Shown: piece after piece, positions 55,469 to 64,000 of the stretch
Position numbering within the stretch: the stretch's first letter is position 1
Layout of the letters: each line of letters starts with the position of its first letter
Source of the DNA: Croceibacterium selenioxidans
GTDB lineage: Bacteria > Pseudomonadota > Alphaproteobacteria > Sphingomonadales > Sphingomonadaceae
DNA: 64,000 nucleotides
Assembly: GCF_018599195.1 (NCBI RefSeq)
Contig: NZ_JAHFVK010000001.1
Coordinates: 248,001-312,000 of the forward strand
Reading direction: 5' to 3'
Translations under genes and position numbers: made by a program
Notes under the pieces: model-generated
Seen by the model: the letters and a program-made list of their open reading frames with translations, nothing else
The model's database searches: none
What the model was told of the DNA's origin: nothing

Positions 55469-55488
55469 CTATATTCAGCAAGATATAG
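55469..55488. promoter_or_regulatory. Inverted repeat in divergent promoter region
   Basis: CTATAT and ATATAG form perfect 6-base arms around TCAGCAAG, 17 bases before the ATG at 55506 and 71 bases upstream of the receptor pseudogene start. It may be an operator. AT-rich arms of this length can also arise by chance. Confidence 0.35.
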
Positions 55489-55505
55489 TATGTGAAGGGG
55501 GTTCG

Positions 55506-56015
55506 ATGAGAATTATTTTGGCTGCGTTTGCGCTCTTGACCGCAACCGGCACGACGGCAGCGGAGCCCGAAGCCTGTCCGCCTGCGCCCACCGCGCCACC
55601 ACCGCATTTCTCGAGCTGGTCGGAGCCACGCGCACTGCCGTCAGTGACCAAGGCCGAAGACCTGGAGCAGGCACACTTCGCGGCGGGGGAAGCTGTCGAA
55701 CTGCAGCTGCACCCTGATGGCGAGGTGGCCTACCAGACCCTGCCGCAAGGCGCGGGGGAAGCAAAATCGTTCGGGGGCATGGCCCGCTTCTCAGTGACCG
55801 AGGCCGGGCTGTACTCCGTCGGCCTGGGCGCGTTCGCCTGGGTAGACGTGGTCCGGAATGGGGTGCCGCAGAAGACCTCGACGTTCGGCCATGGCCCAGA
55901 ATGCACGGGCATCCGCAAGGTCGTCAGCTTCCAGCTCGAGCCGGGCGACTACACCCTGGAGATATCCGGCAACGAGCAGGCGAGCATCCGCGTCCTGGTT
56001 GGCAGGGCCGGCTAG
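55506..56015 (+). CDS. Small secreted protein of unknown function
   Basis: A 169 aa protein with a signal peptide (RIILAAFALLTATGTTAA) supporting the ATG at 55506, which GAAGGGGG precedes. The mature part has two cysteines (PEACPP and PECTGIRK) that could form a disulfide, and beta-rich stretches such as GLYSVGLGAFAWVDVVRNG. Similar sphingomonad proteins are, from memory, sometimes labelled homogentisate 1,2-dioxygenase; I see no support for that, as the protein is secreted and far too short. It is divergent from the receptor pseudogene. Confidence 0.7.
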   Translation: MRIILAAFALLTATGTTAAEPEACPPAPTAPPPHFSSWSEPRALPSVTKAEDLEQAHFAAGEAVELQLHPDGEVAYQTLPQGAGEAKSFGGMARFSVTEAGLYSVGLGAFAWVDVVRNGVPQKTSTFGHGPECTGIRKVVSFQLEPGDYTLEISGNEQASIRVLVGRAG

Positions 56016-56084
56016 CTTTCGCGCATACTAGAGCCGCAGCCAATCCGTGCTAGTCTCGCCGCAAACATGTCGGGGAGGGACGGG

Positions 56085-58262
56085 ATGATAGCGAAGCGCA
56101 TGGCCGCAAAGGCGGTCGTGGGATTGGCTCTGGCGTCAATGGCTTTCGCGCAAGCCGTCGGGCAATCCGGTGCTACGTTCGAGCCCGTCACCGACGCGAT
56201 GATCCAGCAGCCCGACCCCAAGGACTGGCTGAGCTGGCGGCGCACACTCGATTCCTGGGGCTACAGCCCGCTCGACCAGATCGACCGCGCGAACGTCAAT
56301 CAGCTGCGCCTGGTCTGGGCACGGCCGCTCAACGCCGGCTCACAAGAGGGCACGCCGCTGGTCCACGACGGCGTTCTCTACTTCCCGGAGCCAGGCGACG
56401 TGATCGCCGCAATCGACGCGAAGTCCGGCGACGTGCTGTGGGAGCACCGCCGGGCCGTACCGGAGGATGTCCGCCAGTTCCTCACCGTGCCGGATACCAA
56501 GCGCAACATCGCTATATACGGCAACCTGATCATCGCCAGCAGCTCCGACGACTTCATCTACGCCCTCGACGCGCGCACCGGCGAGCAGGTCTGGGAGACG
56601 AAAATCCTCGATTACAAGCGCGGTGCCAAACAGTCTTCGGGCCCGATCATCGCCGATGGCCTGGCGATCACGGGGCGCTCGTGCGAACCCGAAGGCGGGC
56701 CGGACGCTTGCGTCATCACCGCGCATGATGCGCTCACCGGTCGCGAAGTCTGGCGCACCAGCACGATCGCTCGCGGCACGGATCCAAACAGCGCGACATG
56801 GGGCAGTGTGCCGGAAGAGAAGCGCCAGCAAGTCGGCGCCTGGATGATCGCCAGCTACGACCCGCAGCTCAAGCTGGTCTACATGGGCACATCTGTCAGC
56901 GCCCCGGCGCCCAAGATTTCGCTTGCGGGCAACGACTTCGACTACCTGTACCACAACTCGACCCTGGCGCTCGACGTGAAGACCGGGAAGATCGTCTGGC
57001 ATTACCAGCATATCGTCGATCACTGGGACCTCGACCACCCGTTTCCACGCATGCTTATGGACGAGGAAGTCGCGCCCGATCCGGCCGAGGTCAACTGGAT
57101 CAATCCGAAGATCAAGCGCGGCAAGACTTACAAGGTCTTGACTGGCGTGCCGGGCAAGACCGGGGTGGTATACACCCTCGACCGCGAGACCGGCGAGTTC
57201 CTCTGGGCCCGGCCGACGATCTACCAGAACGTGGTCCAGGCGATCGACGGCAAGTCAGGTCGCGTCACGGTCAATCCCGCCACGGTGTTCACCGAATATG
57301 GCAAGGCGGCCCTCGTCTGTCCTTCCGCCTCCGGTGGCGCGAACTACCAGGCTCCGGCCTACAGCCCGCTGACGAAGACGCTGTACTTCCCGGCGCAGAA
57401 CACCTGCGCCATGGTCTCCGCCGTGGCGCCCAGCCCAGACGGGGCCGGTGTCTACGGTATGGCGGCGCGGGCCCAGCTTGCACCGGGAGCCGACGGCAAT
57501 GTCGGAGTGATCCATGCGGTCAATGCCGTCACCGGCCTGACCGAATGGACATACGCGCAGCGGGCTGGAATGCAGTCGCTGATGACCACTGGCGGCGGAC
57601 TCGTCTTCGCCGGGGACGCCGGCGGGCGCTTCCGGGCCATGGACGACCGGAGCGGCGCGATCCTGTGGGAGGTCAATCTCGGCTCTTCCGTCACCGGCTA
57701 TCCGGCAACGTTCGAGGTCGATGGGCACCAATACCTCGCCGTCTCCACCGGGCGCTGGCTCAGCGATGTATTCACGCCCGAACTGATCCACGGCGGACAG
57801 AACACGCTTTACGTTTTTGCCTTGCCGGACGCGGGAATAGGTCATCGTGGTCCGGTGAAGGCCCCGATCGATCCCGCGGCGAGGGTGACCACCAACGATC
57901 CCGCGCTAGATGTGGCACCGTCGCGGAACGTGAGCGACGGCGTGTTCGGTTTCGCCCAGGCCACGGCCGGCAAGGCGGTCTACGAAACCCGTTGCGCCGC
58001 CTGTCACGGCGCAACCTTCACGCCCGGGCCCGGTGCGCCTCCAGTCCAGGGCGCCGCCTTCCTCGCCAACTGGCGCGGGCGGACCATGGCTGATTTTGTC
58101 ACCCTCGTGCGCACCACAATGCCCCCGGGTGCCGGGGGATCGCTGCCCGAGACGGAATACCTCGCGGTGGTGGCCTACTTGCTGCAGGCCAACGGGTTCC
58201 AACCAGGACAGTCGCTGACCGGCGACGAGGCGACTTTGCGGGGAATTGGTTTCGGTAGCTAG
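56085..58262 (+). CDS. PQQ-dependent dehydrogenase with C-terminal cytochrome c domain
   Basis: Periplasmic quinohemoprotein of 725 aa, likely oxidising an alcohol or aldehyde. The signal peptide (about residues 1-27) supports the ATG at 56085, which GGAGGG precedes. An eight-bladed propeller (about 40-600) has repeats such as IAAIDAKSGDVLWEHRR and IYALDARTGEQVWETK, with HIVDHWDLDHPF at the active site. A cytochrome c domain follows with CAACH near residue 635 and a likely heme ligand methionine in TTMPPGAGG. The vicinal Cys-Cys pair usual in this family is absent. No PQQ synthesis genes are in the window. The substrate is undetermined. Confidence 0.88.
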   Translation: MIAKRMAAKAVVGLALASMAFAQAVGQSGATFEPVTDAMIQQPDPKDWLSWRRTLDSWGYSPLDQIDRANVNQLRLVWARPLNAGSQEGTPLVHDGVLYFPEPGDVIAAIDAKSGDVLWEHRRAVPEDVRQFLTVPDTKRNIAIYGNLIIASSSDDFIYALDARTGEQVWETKILDYKRGAKQSSGPIIADGLAITGRSCEPEGGPDACVITAHDALTGREVWRTSTIARGTDPNSATWGSVPEEKRQQVGAWMIASYDPQLKLVYMGTSVSAPAPKISLAGNDFDYLYHNSTLALDVKTGKIVWHYQHIVDHWDLDHPFPRMLMDEEVAPDPAEVNWINPKIKRGKTYKVLTGVPGKTGVVYTLDRETGEFLWARPTIYQNVVQAIDGKSGRVTVNPATVFTEYGKAALVCPSASGGANYQAPAYSPLTKTLYFPAQNTCAMVSAVAPSPDGAGVYGMAARAQLAPGADGNVGVIHAVNAVTGLTEWTYAQRAGMQSLMTTGGGLVFAGDAGGRFRAMDDRSGAILWEVNLGSSVTGYPATFEVDGHQYLAVSTGRWLSDVFTPELIHGGQNTLYVFALPDAGIGHRGPVKAPIDPAARVTTNDPALDVAPSRNVSDGVFGFAQATAGKAVYETRCAACHGATFTPGPGAPPVQGAAFLANWRGRTMADFVTLVRTTMPPGAGGSLPETEYLAVVAYLLQANGFQPGQSLTGDEATLRGIGFGS

Positions 58263-58350
58263 AGTTCGTCGAACTCAGCAAAATCCCGGAGATACAGGCG
58301 GGTTCATCCTCAGCATATTGGGTGGCACCATCAACGGGACGAACCGCCCC

Positions 58351-59154
58351 ATGATCAATTCCATCGCCCTTCCGACCGACTTCTCGGACGCTGGCACGAC
58401 TGCGTTCGAACACGCGCTGAGATTGGCGATGCTCAACCGCAGCCGCCTCGACCTGCTGCATGTGCGCCATCCGGAAGAGCCTCCCAGATGGCAGGCGTTT
58501 CCGCGCGTTCGCGAAGTGCTGCATCGATGGAACTACCTGGCTGAGGATGCGCCGGTGGAGGACATCCTGGCGACCACCGGTGTCGAAGTGCGCAAGGTCG
58601 ATATCCGGGATGGCGACGCGGGCGACGGGTTATCCAACTATCTGCACGAACATCGGCCCGACCTGCTGGTGATGGCCAGCCGTGGGCATGCCGGTCTCGA
58701 GAGGTGGCTAAAGGGATCCGTTTCCGCCGAGATCTTGAGGGAAACGCTGGTTCCGACGCTGGTTCTGGGCCCGGAGGCGCGTCCTTTTGTGGCCTCGGAC
58801 TCTGGCGTGATGGAGGTCGGAATCGTTTTGGTCCCTGTCGATCACCGTCCTTCGCCCAACGGCGCGATCGCCAAACTGCAGTCGCTGACGAGCGCGCTGG
58901 AGGTGACGTTCGACTTTGTGCACGTGGGCACGGACGCGCCTCGGGTAGAGGATGGTAACGGAGCGCCCCTGCCCGTTCGCACAGTCGAGGGCTCGGTGGT
59001 CGAAGCTCTCGTGCTGGAAGCCGACAGCGTGAATTTGATCGCCATGCCCACGGAGGGGCGCAACGGATTCCTCGATGCCATCAGGGGCAGCACGACCGAG
59101 CGGCTAATCAGCGAGGTCGGATGCCCGGTGTTGGTCTTGCCGGTATCGAAATAG
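58351..59154 (+). CDS. Universal stress protein, tandem UspA domains
   Basis: A 267 aa cytoplasmic protein with two UspA folds. Domain 1 (about 1-145) starts INSIALPTDFSDAGTTAF and ends with the nucleotide motif SRGHAGLERWLKGSVSAEIL. Domain 2 (about 160-265) starts VGIVLVPVDHRPSPNG and ends GRNGFLDAIRGSTTERLI; its nucleotide motif is weaker. The ATG at 58351 places the N-terminus at the first beta strand; a frame open upstream overlaps the dehydrogenase end. It probably senses energy or stress state; the ligand is presumed to be ATP. Confidence 0.85.
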   Translation: MINSIALPTDFSDAGTTAFEHALRLAMLNRSRLDLLHVRHPEEPPRWQAFPRVREVLHRWNYLAEDAPVEDILATTGVEVRKVDIRDGDAGDGLSNYLHEHRPDLLVMASRGHAGLERWLKGSVSAEILRETLVPTLVLGPEARPFVASDSGVMEVGIVLVPVDHRPSPNGAIAKLQSLTSALEVTFDFVHVGTDAPRVEDGNGAPLPVRTVEGSVVEALVLEADSVNLIAMPTEGRNGFLDAIRGSTTERLISEVGCPVLVLPVSK

Positions 59155-59177
59155 CCTTAGCTTTCCGCCCAGGCGCG

Positions 59178-59206
59178 TTGCTACTGATGGGAAGCAATTA
59201 TATTAT
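59178..59206 (+). promoter_or_regulatory. Candidate sigma-70 promoter
   Basis: TTGCTA and TATTAT are separated by exactly 17 bases, in an AT-rich patch 45 bases before the start of the small secreted protein at 59251. Confidence 0.5.
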
Positions 59207-59250
59207 TTCGGTTAAAGATGGAATGACCGATAATAGAGCCGGGGTAGGGG

Positions 59251-59547
59251 ATGAAGAACGTCTTCACAACCGCCATAGTACTGGCAATGATCGCGGTTCC
59301 CGCGACTGCGCAGGAAGCGGCACAAGAGGCGACTGCCGACACTGCAAAACAAGAGAAGAAGATCTGTCGTTCCGAAAAGATGACAGGCTCACTTACTCGC
59401 CGCACCAGAATTTGCCTGACTGCTGCGGAGTGGCGTGATTTCAACACAAGGAACAAGCGCGGGTTGGACGACTTCAATCGCAGCGCATCGGGCGGAAAGA
59501 TGTGTTATCCGAACCCCATGGACCCCCATCAGGGCTGCCCCGGCTGA
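59251..59547 (+). CDS. Small secreted cysteine-containing protein
   Basis: A 98 aa protein with a signal peptide (KNVFTTAIVLAMIAVPATAQ). The mature part has cysteines in KICRSEKMTGS and RICLTAAEWRDF, followed by two more near the C-terminus. The pattern C-x-TGS-x-R-x-C-x-T-x-x-x-W recurs in many small sphingomonad secreted proteins that I recall, with no known function. A good promoter lies upstream. It appears to be a single gene. Confidence 0.65.
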   Translation: MKNVFTTAIVLAMIAVPATAQEAAQEATADTAKQEKKICRSEKMTGSLTRRTRICLTAAEWRDFNTRNKRGLDDFNRSASGGKMCYPNPMDPHQGCPG

Positions 59548-59724
59548 TGCAGGATCCTCCGGCTAGTACGGAGCGAGACAAAAGAATCGCTTGCCCTGAC
59601 ACCGGTTTGTTTTGAGCCCTTGAGATGCCTCAGACAGAACCCGACCGCTCGTTCGGGTTTATCCCGATAATCAATTGGAAGGGCGCGCGATATTCATTGT
59701 CTCATCAGCCGAAAGGGAAGTCTG

Positions 59725-60093
59725 ATGTGGCAAAATCTTTGGTCGTTCCTCGTGAGTGTTACTATCATTTTCGCGTTCGTCATGTGGTTCTGGCTTTTGA
59801 TCACGGTGATTGGCGATCTCATCCGCCGGGGTGATGCAGGCGGGTTCAAGAAAGTGCTGTGGGTCATCCTGCTCTTCATCACGCCATTCCTGGGCGTATT
59901 TCTCTATTTGTTGACGCAGTCGAGAGGCATGGCGGAACGCAATGACCTCCAGCGAAGTCAGGCCCGCACCGAGTTGCGCGAATTTGTCGGTTACAGTCGG
60001 GCGGATGAGTTGGAGAAGCTGGAAAAGCTCAAGGCATCCGGCGTGATCAATGCGGAAGAATTCACGAAGCTTCGAGGCCAGGTGTTGGCGTGA
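59725..60093 (+). CDS. Small membrane protein with PLDc_N-like helices and SHOCT-like end
   Basis: A 122 aa protein with two transmembrane helices (about residues 8-32 and 43-65), the W(x)LLITVIGDLIRR and ILLFITPFLGVFLYLL pattern of the phospholipase D N-terminal-like family, and a short C-terminal segment (about 93-122) LEKLEKLKASGVINAEEF resembling SHOCT. GAAAGGGAAG lies upstream of the ATG. SHOCT segments are thought to mediate oligomerisation. No catalytic domain is present. Function is unknown. Confidence 0.75.
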   Translation: MWQNLWSFLVSVTIIFAFVMWFWLLITVIGDLIRRGDAGGFKKVLWVILLFITPFLGVFLYLLTQSRGMAERNDLQRSQARTELREFVGYSRADELEKLEKLKASGVINAEEFTKLRGQVLA

Positions 60094-60147
60094 CGAGCCT
60101 ATAGGCGCGGCCGGCTGCATGGGGCCCCAGTCAAGAGGCGAGATGTC

Positions 60148-61005
60148 GTGAAACGTCTCAAGATTTCTCACAAGACAGAGTATTTCTATAACACCCCGGT
60201 TTCATTCGGACCGCATCGCATCATGATGCGCCCGCGTGAGGGACACGACATCCGCATCGTCGATGGCCGTCTCGAAGTTGAGCCGGAAGCGACCGTGCGT
60301 TGGTTGCGCGACATCTACAACAACTCCATCGCCATCCTTACGTTCATGGAGCCGTCGGACAAGTTGAGCATCATGGGCGAAGCGGAGATCGACTACCTGC
60401 GCGATAGTCCCATCGAATGCCTGATCGAGCCCTACGCGCGTCTTTTCCCATTCCAATATGCACCCGAAGAGCAGATCGAACTGATCCAGTATCGCCTACC
60501 CAGCTATCCCTACGACGGCACGGTGCTGCACGATTGGCTGGAGGATCTTTACCGTCACGGCAGCGGCGAGATTATGGAGACGTTCGATCTTCTCGGCATG
60601 CTCAACTCGCATATCTACAGCTCGTTCAAATACATGAACCGCGAAGAACACGGAACTCAGCCGCCCTGCGAAACGCTCTCGCTTGGCACGGGATCCTGCC
60701 GCGACTTTGCGGTGCTGATGATGGAGGCGGCGCGGTATTGGGGCTTTGGCGCGCGTTTTGTCACCGGCTACATCCAGTTAAGCGAAGGTCAGCACGGTGC
60801 CTCGCACGCGTGGACCGAGATCTACATACCCGGCGCCGGCTGGCACGGGTTCGATCCCACCAACAACAAGATGGTCGGGAGTGAGCACATCCCCGTTGCG
60901 GTAGCCCGCGAACAGGAGAAGGCCTGTCCTGTTTCCGGAGCGTGGGCAGGCCCGGCGAATGCGTTCGACCGCATGGAGGTCTCCGTCCACACGACCGCGG
61001 TGTAG
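60148..61005 (+). CDS. Transglutaminase-like protein with N-terminal beta domain
   Basis: A 285 aa protein. The N-terminal region (KISHKTEYFYNTPVSFGPHR) matches the beta domain found before transglutaminase cores, and the core has catalytic Cys in LGTGSCRDFAVLM (about 190), His in GASHAWTEIYIPG and Asp in WHGFDPTNN. The GTG at 60148 is the start. It lacks a signal peptide. Proteins of this type are thought to be proteases or peptide ligases; in some bacteria they are encoded with alpha-E and circularly permuted ATP-grasp genes, but those are absent here. It lies 54 bases after the SHOCT-like gene. Confidence 0.82.
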   Translation: MKRLKISHKTEYFYNTPVSFGPHRIMMRPREGHDIRIVDGRLEVEPEATVRWLRDIYNNSIAILTFMEPSDKLSIMGEAEIDYLRDSPIECLIEPYARLFPFQYAPEEQIELIQYRLPSYPYDGTVLHDWLEDLYRHGSGEIMETFDLLGMLNSHIYSSFKYMNREEHGTQPPCETLSLGTGSCRDFAVLMMEAARYWGFGARFVTGYIQLSEGQHGASHAWTEIYIPGAGWHGFDPTNNKMVGSEHIPVAVAREQEKACPVSGAWAGPANAFDRMEVSVHTTAV

Positions 61006-61030
61006 AGCCCAGTGAAACCCAGCGGGTTTC

Positions 61031-61060
61031 GCCTCTCCGTGGCCGTCGCCACGGAGAGGC
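61031..61060. terminator. Perfect 13-bp hairpin between convergent genes
   Basis: GCCTCTCCGTGGC and GCCACGGAGAGGC pair perfectly around CGTC, then a run of nine or ten G follows on the plus strand. There is no T-run on either side, but the position between convergent stops and the stem strength suggest a bidirectional terminator. Confidence 0.7.
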
Positions 61061-61071
61061 GGGGGGGGGTC

Positions 61072-64000
61072 CTAGAAACCGATGCGCAGCGTGCCGAGCA
61101 GGGATAGGGCGGTGTTGCCGTTGCGGTCTTCCACGCCGACCTCCCCGTCCATTTCGAAACGGTCTGTCCCGCCCATCATCCGGGCGCGCGCAAACCAGCC
61201 GCTGTCGTACTGTTCCGGCTGCAACGTGAAGGGGGTGCCACCCTCGAAGCGCGCGGTCGTCGCACCGAGGGTGCCACCAGCTATTTCCCGCCAGCCGCCT
61301 TCGGCTTCGACGCGGAACCAACGATTGTCATGGCTCGGCGCACGCCACAGCCCGCCACCGCCGCGGCCGACGAAGTCGAGGCCGACCGCAAGGCCGCCGT
61401 TCACTGCCAACTGGTCGCTGTCGCGGTCATCGACGATGAGGTCGAAGCCCTTGCCCCCGCCCGTCTCGGTGTAACCCTCTTCATCAAGCTTGATGTAGTC
61501 GGCCGTTACCGAAGGTCGGAAGAAGAACTTCCCGGCGTGACCTTCGTAGGAAGCGCCGCCGCTCAGGGTGAAGACCGTGCCGTCCCATTCGCCCTTCGCG
61601 GTCTTTGTCACAGCCTCGCCATTGGCGGTGCCACTGAAAGTACGGCTTCCGCTGAAGTTGGAAAGACCGATGGACGCGCGGGAAAACGCGCTGAAGTCGC
61701 CCCAGTTTCCGCGCCAGTAGCCCGCCAGTTCCCAATTACGCGACTCAACTTCGCGCAGGTCGCCATCGTCATGGACACTCCAGAACCAGGCTGCCGAAGC
61801 ACCGAAGCTGCCAAGACCCGTGTCGATCTCGCCGGCCGCAGAGAAGCCCATGCCACCCACGTCGTAGGCGGCGGTCACGCCGATGTCCTTGCTGCTGGTC
61901 CAGCCGGCGGTGCTCAGGATGATGTCGAGACCACCCAGCGAGTAGACCGGGTTGGCCGGCTGGAACACTTGCCGTGCCAATGTGCGCGAGCCGAGGCTGA
62001 CGCCCTCGAACGCGCCGCCGGCATGATCGGGCAACATCTGGCCAAGAGTGGCGCGGAACTGCTCGCCAGTCGTGATCCCGAGGAACACGTCTTCGATCTT
62101 GTCGTCGTTGTTAAGAGCCGCGAAAACCGCGTTGTATGCGGCGGACTGGGACTGGTTGAGACCCAGCTCCTGAGCAGACCGCTTGGCGATGTCGACCGCG
62201 ATTGCGTTCGGGCCGGCATTGGTCGCGAGGGTGGCCTTGAACAGGAAGGGGACAAGGTCGGTATTGAACTCGATATCCGAAAGGCCAGTGATCGAGCCCG
62301 ACTGCAGCACAAGGTAGCGCCCCTCGGCATCCTCCACGTCCGCGATCTTCACCGCCAGTGTCGCGCCATCGGCGAAGCTCGTCGTCCCGCCGACCGTGAT
62401 GAGCGCGCCGTTGCCGAGGCTCTTGTCGAGGGTGGCGAGCAGCACGCCGTCCGCCCCGACGGCAAGCGATCCGATCGCGGAGGCCTGAGTCGCATTCAGG
62501 ATGCCCCCGGTTACATTGACTGCGAGGTTGCCGGAATTGACGAGGCCGCCGATGAAAGTAGCCTTGCTGGACAGCGTCAGCGTTCCCGCCCCGCCACCGA
62601 AGTCGGCGATGCCTTCGAACTTCGACGTGCCGCCGAGGCTCATGGTGTTGCTACCCGCTCCGAAGAACACCTTGCCTGTCTGCACAGCGTCGCCGGACAG
62701 TTTCAGCGCATCGTTGCCATTGCCGAAGTAGACGTTTCCCTTCACCGTCCCGTCAGCGACGTCGAGCGTGTCGTTGCCGGTGCCGAAGCGAATGTCCCCG
62801 GTGATCGACGGGGCTGTGATTCCCGCCGCGACGGGCGTCTGCTTGACGGTTGCACCGCTGGTGTTGGCGGACAGGTCGATGGCGATGTTGCGAATGGAAT
62901 CGGTGGCTGCGCCGCTGGCCGAAATCGCTCCGCTGTTCTCGATCAGGGTCAAGCCGCCACTGCGATCGAGAATGGCCGTTGCCGAACCGCTGGTTCCCGA
63001 TGCCGTAGCTTTGATCGTGCCATTGTTGCGGATCACCGGCACCGAAGCACCCTGATCGATCAGGATCGCCGTGGCATGGGCTGTCGCGGCATTGCCGCCG
63101 ACTGCTTCTACCGTACCCGAGATGCGCACGTCCGGCACGGATGCGCCGTCGCCGAAGCGTATCGCCGTCGCACTGGCGCCATTGGATTTCGCCGAAACCG
63201 TGCCGGAAATGCTCATGCCGTTGGCGATACTTACCGCGCCGCCACGCCCGCCGATCTGGAGGCCGGTGGCATTCACACCGGAATAGAGGCCATTACCAGC
63301 GATCGTACCATCGACGATGAGGCCAAACTTCGAGGCAGTGCCGGCTACCGGACCGATGGCGATGTCGCGATTGGTCGCGCCGATCACCATGCCCGGAGCA
63401 GCGCCGACGGAGATGACCGAGGCCGAGCCCTCCTTGGCATCTTCGATTCCGTCATCATCCTCGTCGGCGTCGTTCTTGTCGTTATCCTTGGGGGCGACGG
63501 CCAGGACGATGCCTCCGGTGACGTTGCCCTCGATCAGCAGGGCAGGGCCGCCTTGCAGCAAGTCGTCGGCATCGAGACTGGCAGGGTTGGCCGGGGAGGT
63601 CGTGTAGCGATAGCCGGTCGAGCCGACGTTGCCTTGCACGACCATGGCACCCGTCACGTCGCCCGCAAAGTGGGCGCCGATGGCGTCCTTGCCCTGGGCG
63701 GTCACGGTACCGGCCAGCCGGACGTTTCCGGTAATCGCTTCGGCATGAACGGCGACGCTACGGTCGCCCAGGACGTTGGTGGTACCGTTATGAGTGAAAG
63801 CGCCGGTCAGCGGGCCGCCTAGCCAGATGCCCGCCGAATCGTTGCCTTCGACCTTGATCGTGCCGCTATTGGCGATTTGGCCGGAATGGGCCCCGGCGGT
63901 ACGGATCCCGAACCGGTTGGAACCGAGCGCAAAGGGCCCGTCGAGGTCGCCGTCATTATTGCTGTCCGTGGGCGTGTAGGGTTCGTCGATCGTGATCGTG
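61072..64000 (-). CDS. Autotransporter, 5' partial (passenger C-terminal part and beta-barrel)
   Basis: Type Va secretion protein. The reading frame is open to the right edge, so at least 975 residues are present and the signal peptide is missing. The passenger is a repetitive beta-helix with NSGTI/NNGTI-type repeats and runs such as FGTGNDTLDVADGTVKGNVYFGNGNDALKLSGD. It contains an Asp-rich run (DKNDADEDDDGIEDAKEG, near 63437-63490) that may bind calcium. The last 280 residues form the autotransporter barrel, starting around LDIILSTAGWTSSKDIG and ending in Phe (LRIGF), as required for BAM recognition. The surface role (adhesion or other) is unknown. Confidence 0.88.
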   Translation of the reverse strand, partial: TITIDEPYTPTDSNNDGDLDGPFALGSNRFGIRTAGAHSGQIANSGTIKVEGNDSAGIWLGGPLTGAFTHNGTTNVLGDRSVAVHAEAITGNVRLAGTVTAQGKDAIGAHFAGDVTGAMVVQGNVGSTGYRYTTSPANPASLDADDLLQGGPALLIEGNVTGGIVLAVAPKDNDKNDADEDDDGIEDAKEGSASVISVGAAPGMVIGATNRDIAIGPVAGTASKFGLIVDGTIAGNGLYSGVNATGLQIGGRGGAVSIANGMSISGTVSAKSNGASATAIRFGDGASVPDVRISGTVEAVGGNAATAHATAILIDQGASVPVIRNNGTIKATASGTSGSATAILDRSGGLTLIENSGAISASGAATDSIRNIAIDLSANTSGATVKQTPVAAGITAPSITGDIRFGTGNDTLDVADGTVKGNVYFGNGNDALKLSGDAVQTGKVFFGAGSNTMSLGGTSKFEGIADFGGGAGTLTLSSKATFIGGLVNSGNLAVNVTGGILNATQASAIGSLAVGADGVLLATLDKSLGNGALITVGGTTSFADGATLAVKIADVEDAEGRYLVLQSGSITGLSDIEFNTDLVPFLFKATLATNAGPNAIAVDIAKRSAQELGLNQSQSAAYNAVFAALNNDDKIEDVFLGITTGEQFRATLGQMLPDHAGGAFEGVSLGSRTLARQVFQPANPVYSLGGLDIILSTAGWTSSKDIGVTAAYDVGGMGFSAAGEIDTGLGSFGASAAWFWSVHDDGDLREVESRNWELAGYWRGNWGDFSAFSRASIGLSNFSGSRTFSGTANGEAVTKTAKGEWDGTVFTLSGGASYEGHAGKFFFRPSVTADYIKLDEEGYTETGGGKGFDLIVDDRDSDQLAVNGGLAVGLDFVGRGGGGLWRAPSHDNRWFRVEAEGGWREIAGGTLGATTARFEGGTPFTLQPEQYDSGWFARARMMGGTDRFEMDGEVGVEDRNGNTALSLLGTLRIGF

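Noticed and set aside
55506-56015. Homogentisate 1,2-dioxygenase
   Set aside because: A label I recall being used for similar proteins; this one is secreted, 169 aa and lacks the dioxygenase metal motif.
61330-63822. Open frame of 830 codons on the plus strand opposite the autotransporter
   Set aside because: Antisense to a certain autotransporter; no domains, low-complexity composition.

Overview
The window is about 64 kb of GC-rich, gene-dense chromosome. It most likely comes from an alphaproteobacterium of the Sphingomonadales (Sphingomonadaceae/Erythrobacteraceae type). Reasons are the Entner-Doudoroff operon zwf-edd-glk-eda running into ppc, five TonB-dependent receptors (TBDRs) with PepSY-type membrane proteins, the ParA/SPOR gene group, and GTG/TTG starts. 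This assignment is inference; no marker rRNA is present. I see no transposase, integrase or CRISPR array.

Layout. 1-2.5 kb: 3' part of cpoB, tilS, and a convergent L,D-transpeptidase. 2.6-10.2 kb (minus): zwf-edd-glk-eda-ppc, every junction overlapping, linking glucose catabolism to anaplerosis. 10.3-14.1 kb: a transglutaminase-like protein, a YjbQ-family protein and a secreted GH3 beta-glucosidase. 14.1-25.9 kb: an iron/metal uptake block with three TBDRs and three PepSY proteins, plus a cytochrome lipoprotein and a small membrane protein. Two of its transcription units are preceded by closely matching 19-bp Fur-like operators. 26.3-33.3 kb: epoxide hydrolase, cupin, msrB, MFS transporter, aldo/keto reductase with divergent LysR regulator, and rimO. 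33.4-43.2 kb: DUF1761 protein, K+ channel-surE-serS overlapping operon, a GT4 glycosyltransferase running antisense into tRNA-Val, sppA, pyrB with a degenerate dihydroorotase, and a GFA-family protein.

43.2-47.6 kb is the most unusual part. A convergent intergenic region carries four direct repeats with core CAAGTTGACA. Beside it lies a minus-strand operon encoding an orphan ParA ATPase, a protein with a ribbon-helix-helix-like C-terminus and a TPR/SPOR lipoprotein. Divergent to it is a secreted Sel1-repeat/SPOR protein, and a near-perfect 16-bp palindrome lies between them. I suggest this may be a ParA-driven positioning or partition module coupled to septal peptidoglycan.

47.7-64 kb: DUF418 protein; bfd and bfr, each behind a Fur-like box; a TBDR overlapping a beta-propeller phytase gene; a TBDR pseudogene broken by one in-frame amber codon; a small secreted protein; a PQQ dehydrogenase with a fused cytochrome c domain and no vicinal cysteine pair; a tandem-domain universal stress protein; small envelope proteins; a second transglutaminase-like protein; and the C-terminal part of an autotransporter running off the right edge.

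Starts were chosen by Shine-Dalgarno match, signal peptide position and operon overlap. Several differ from the longest possible reading frame, and this is stated where it applies.
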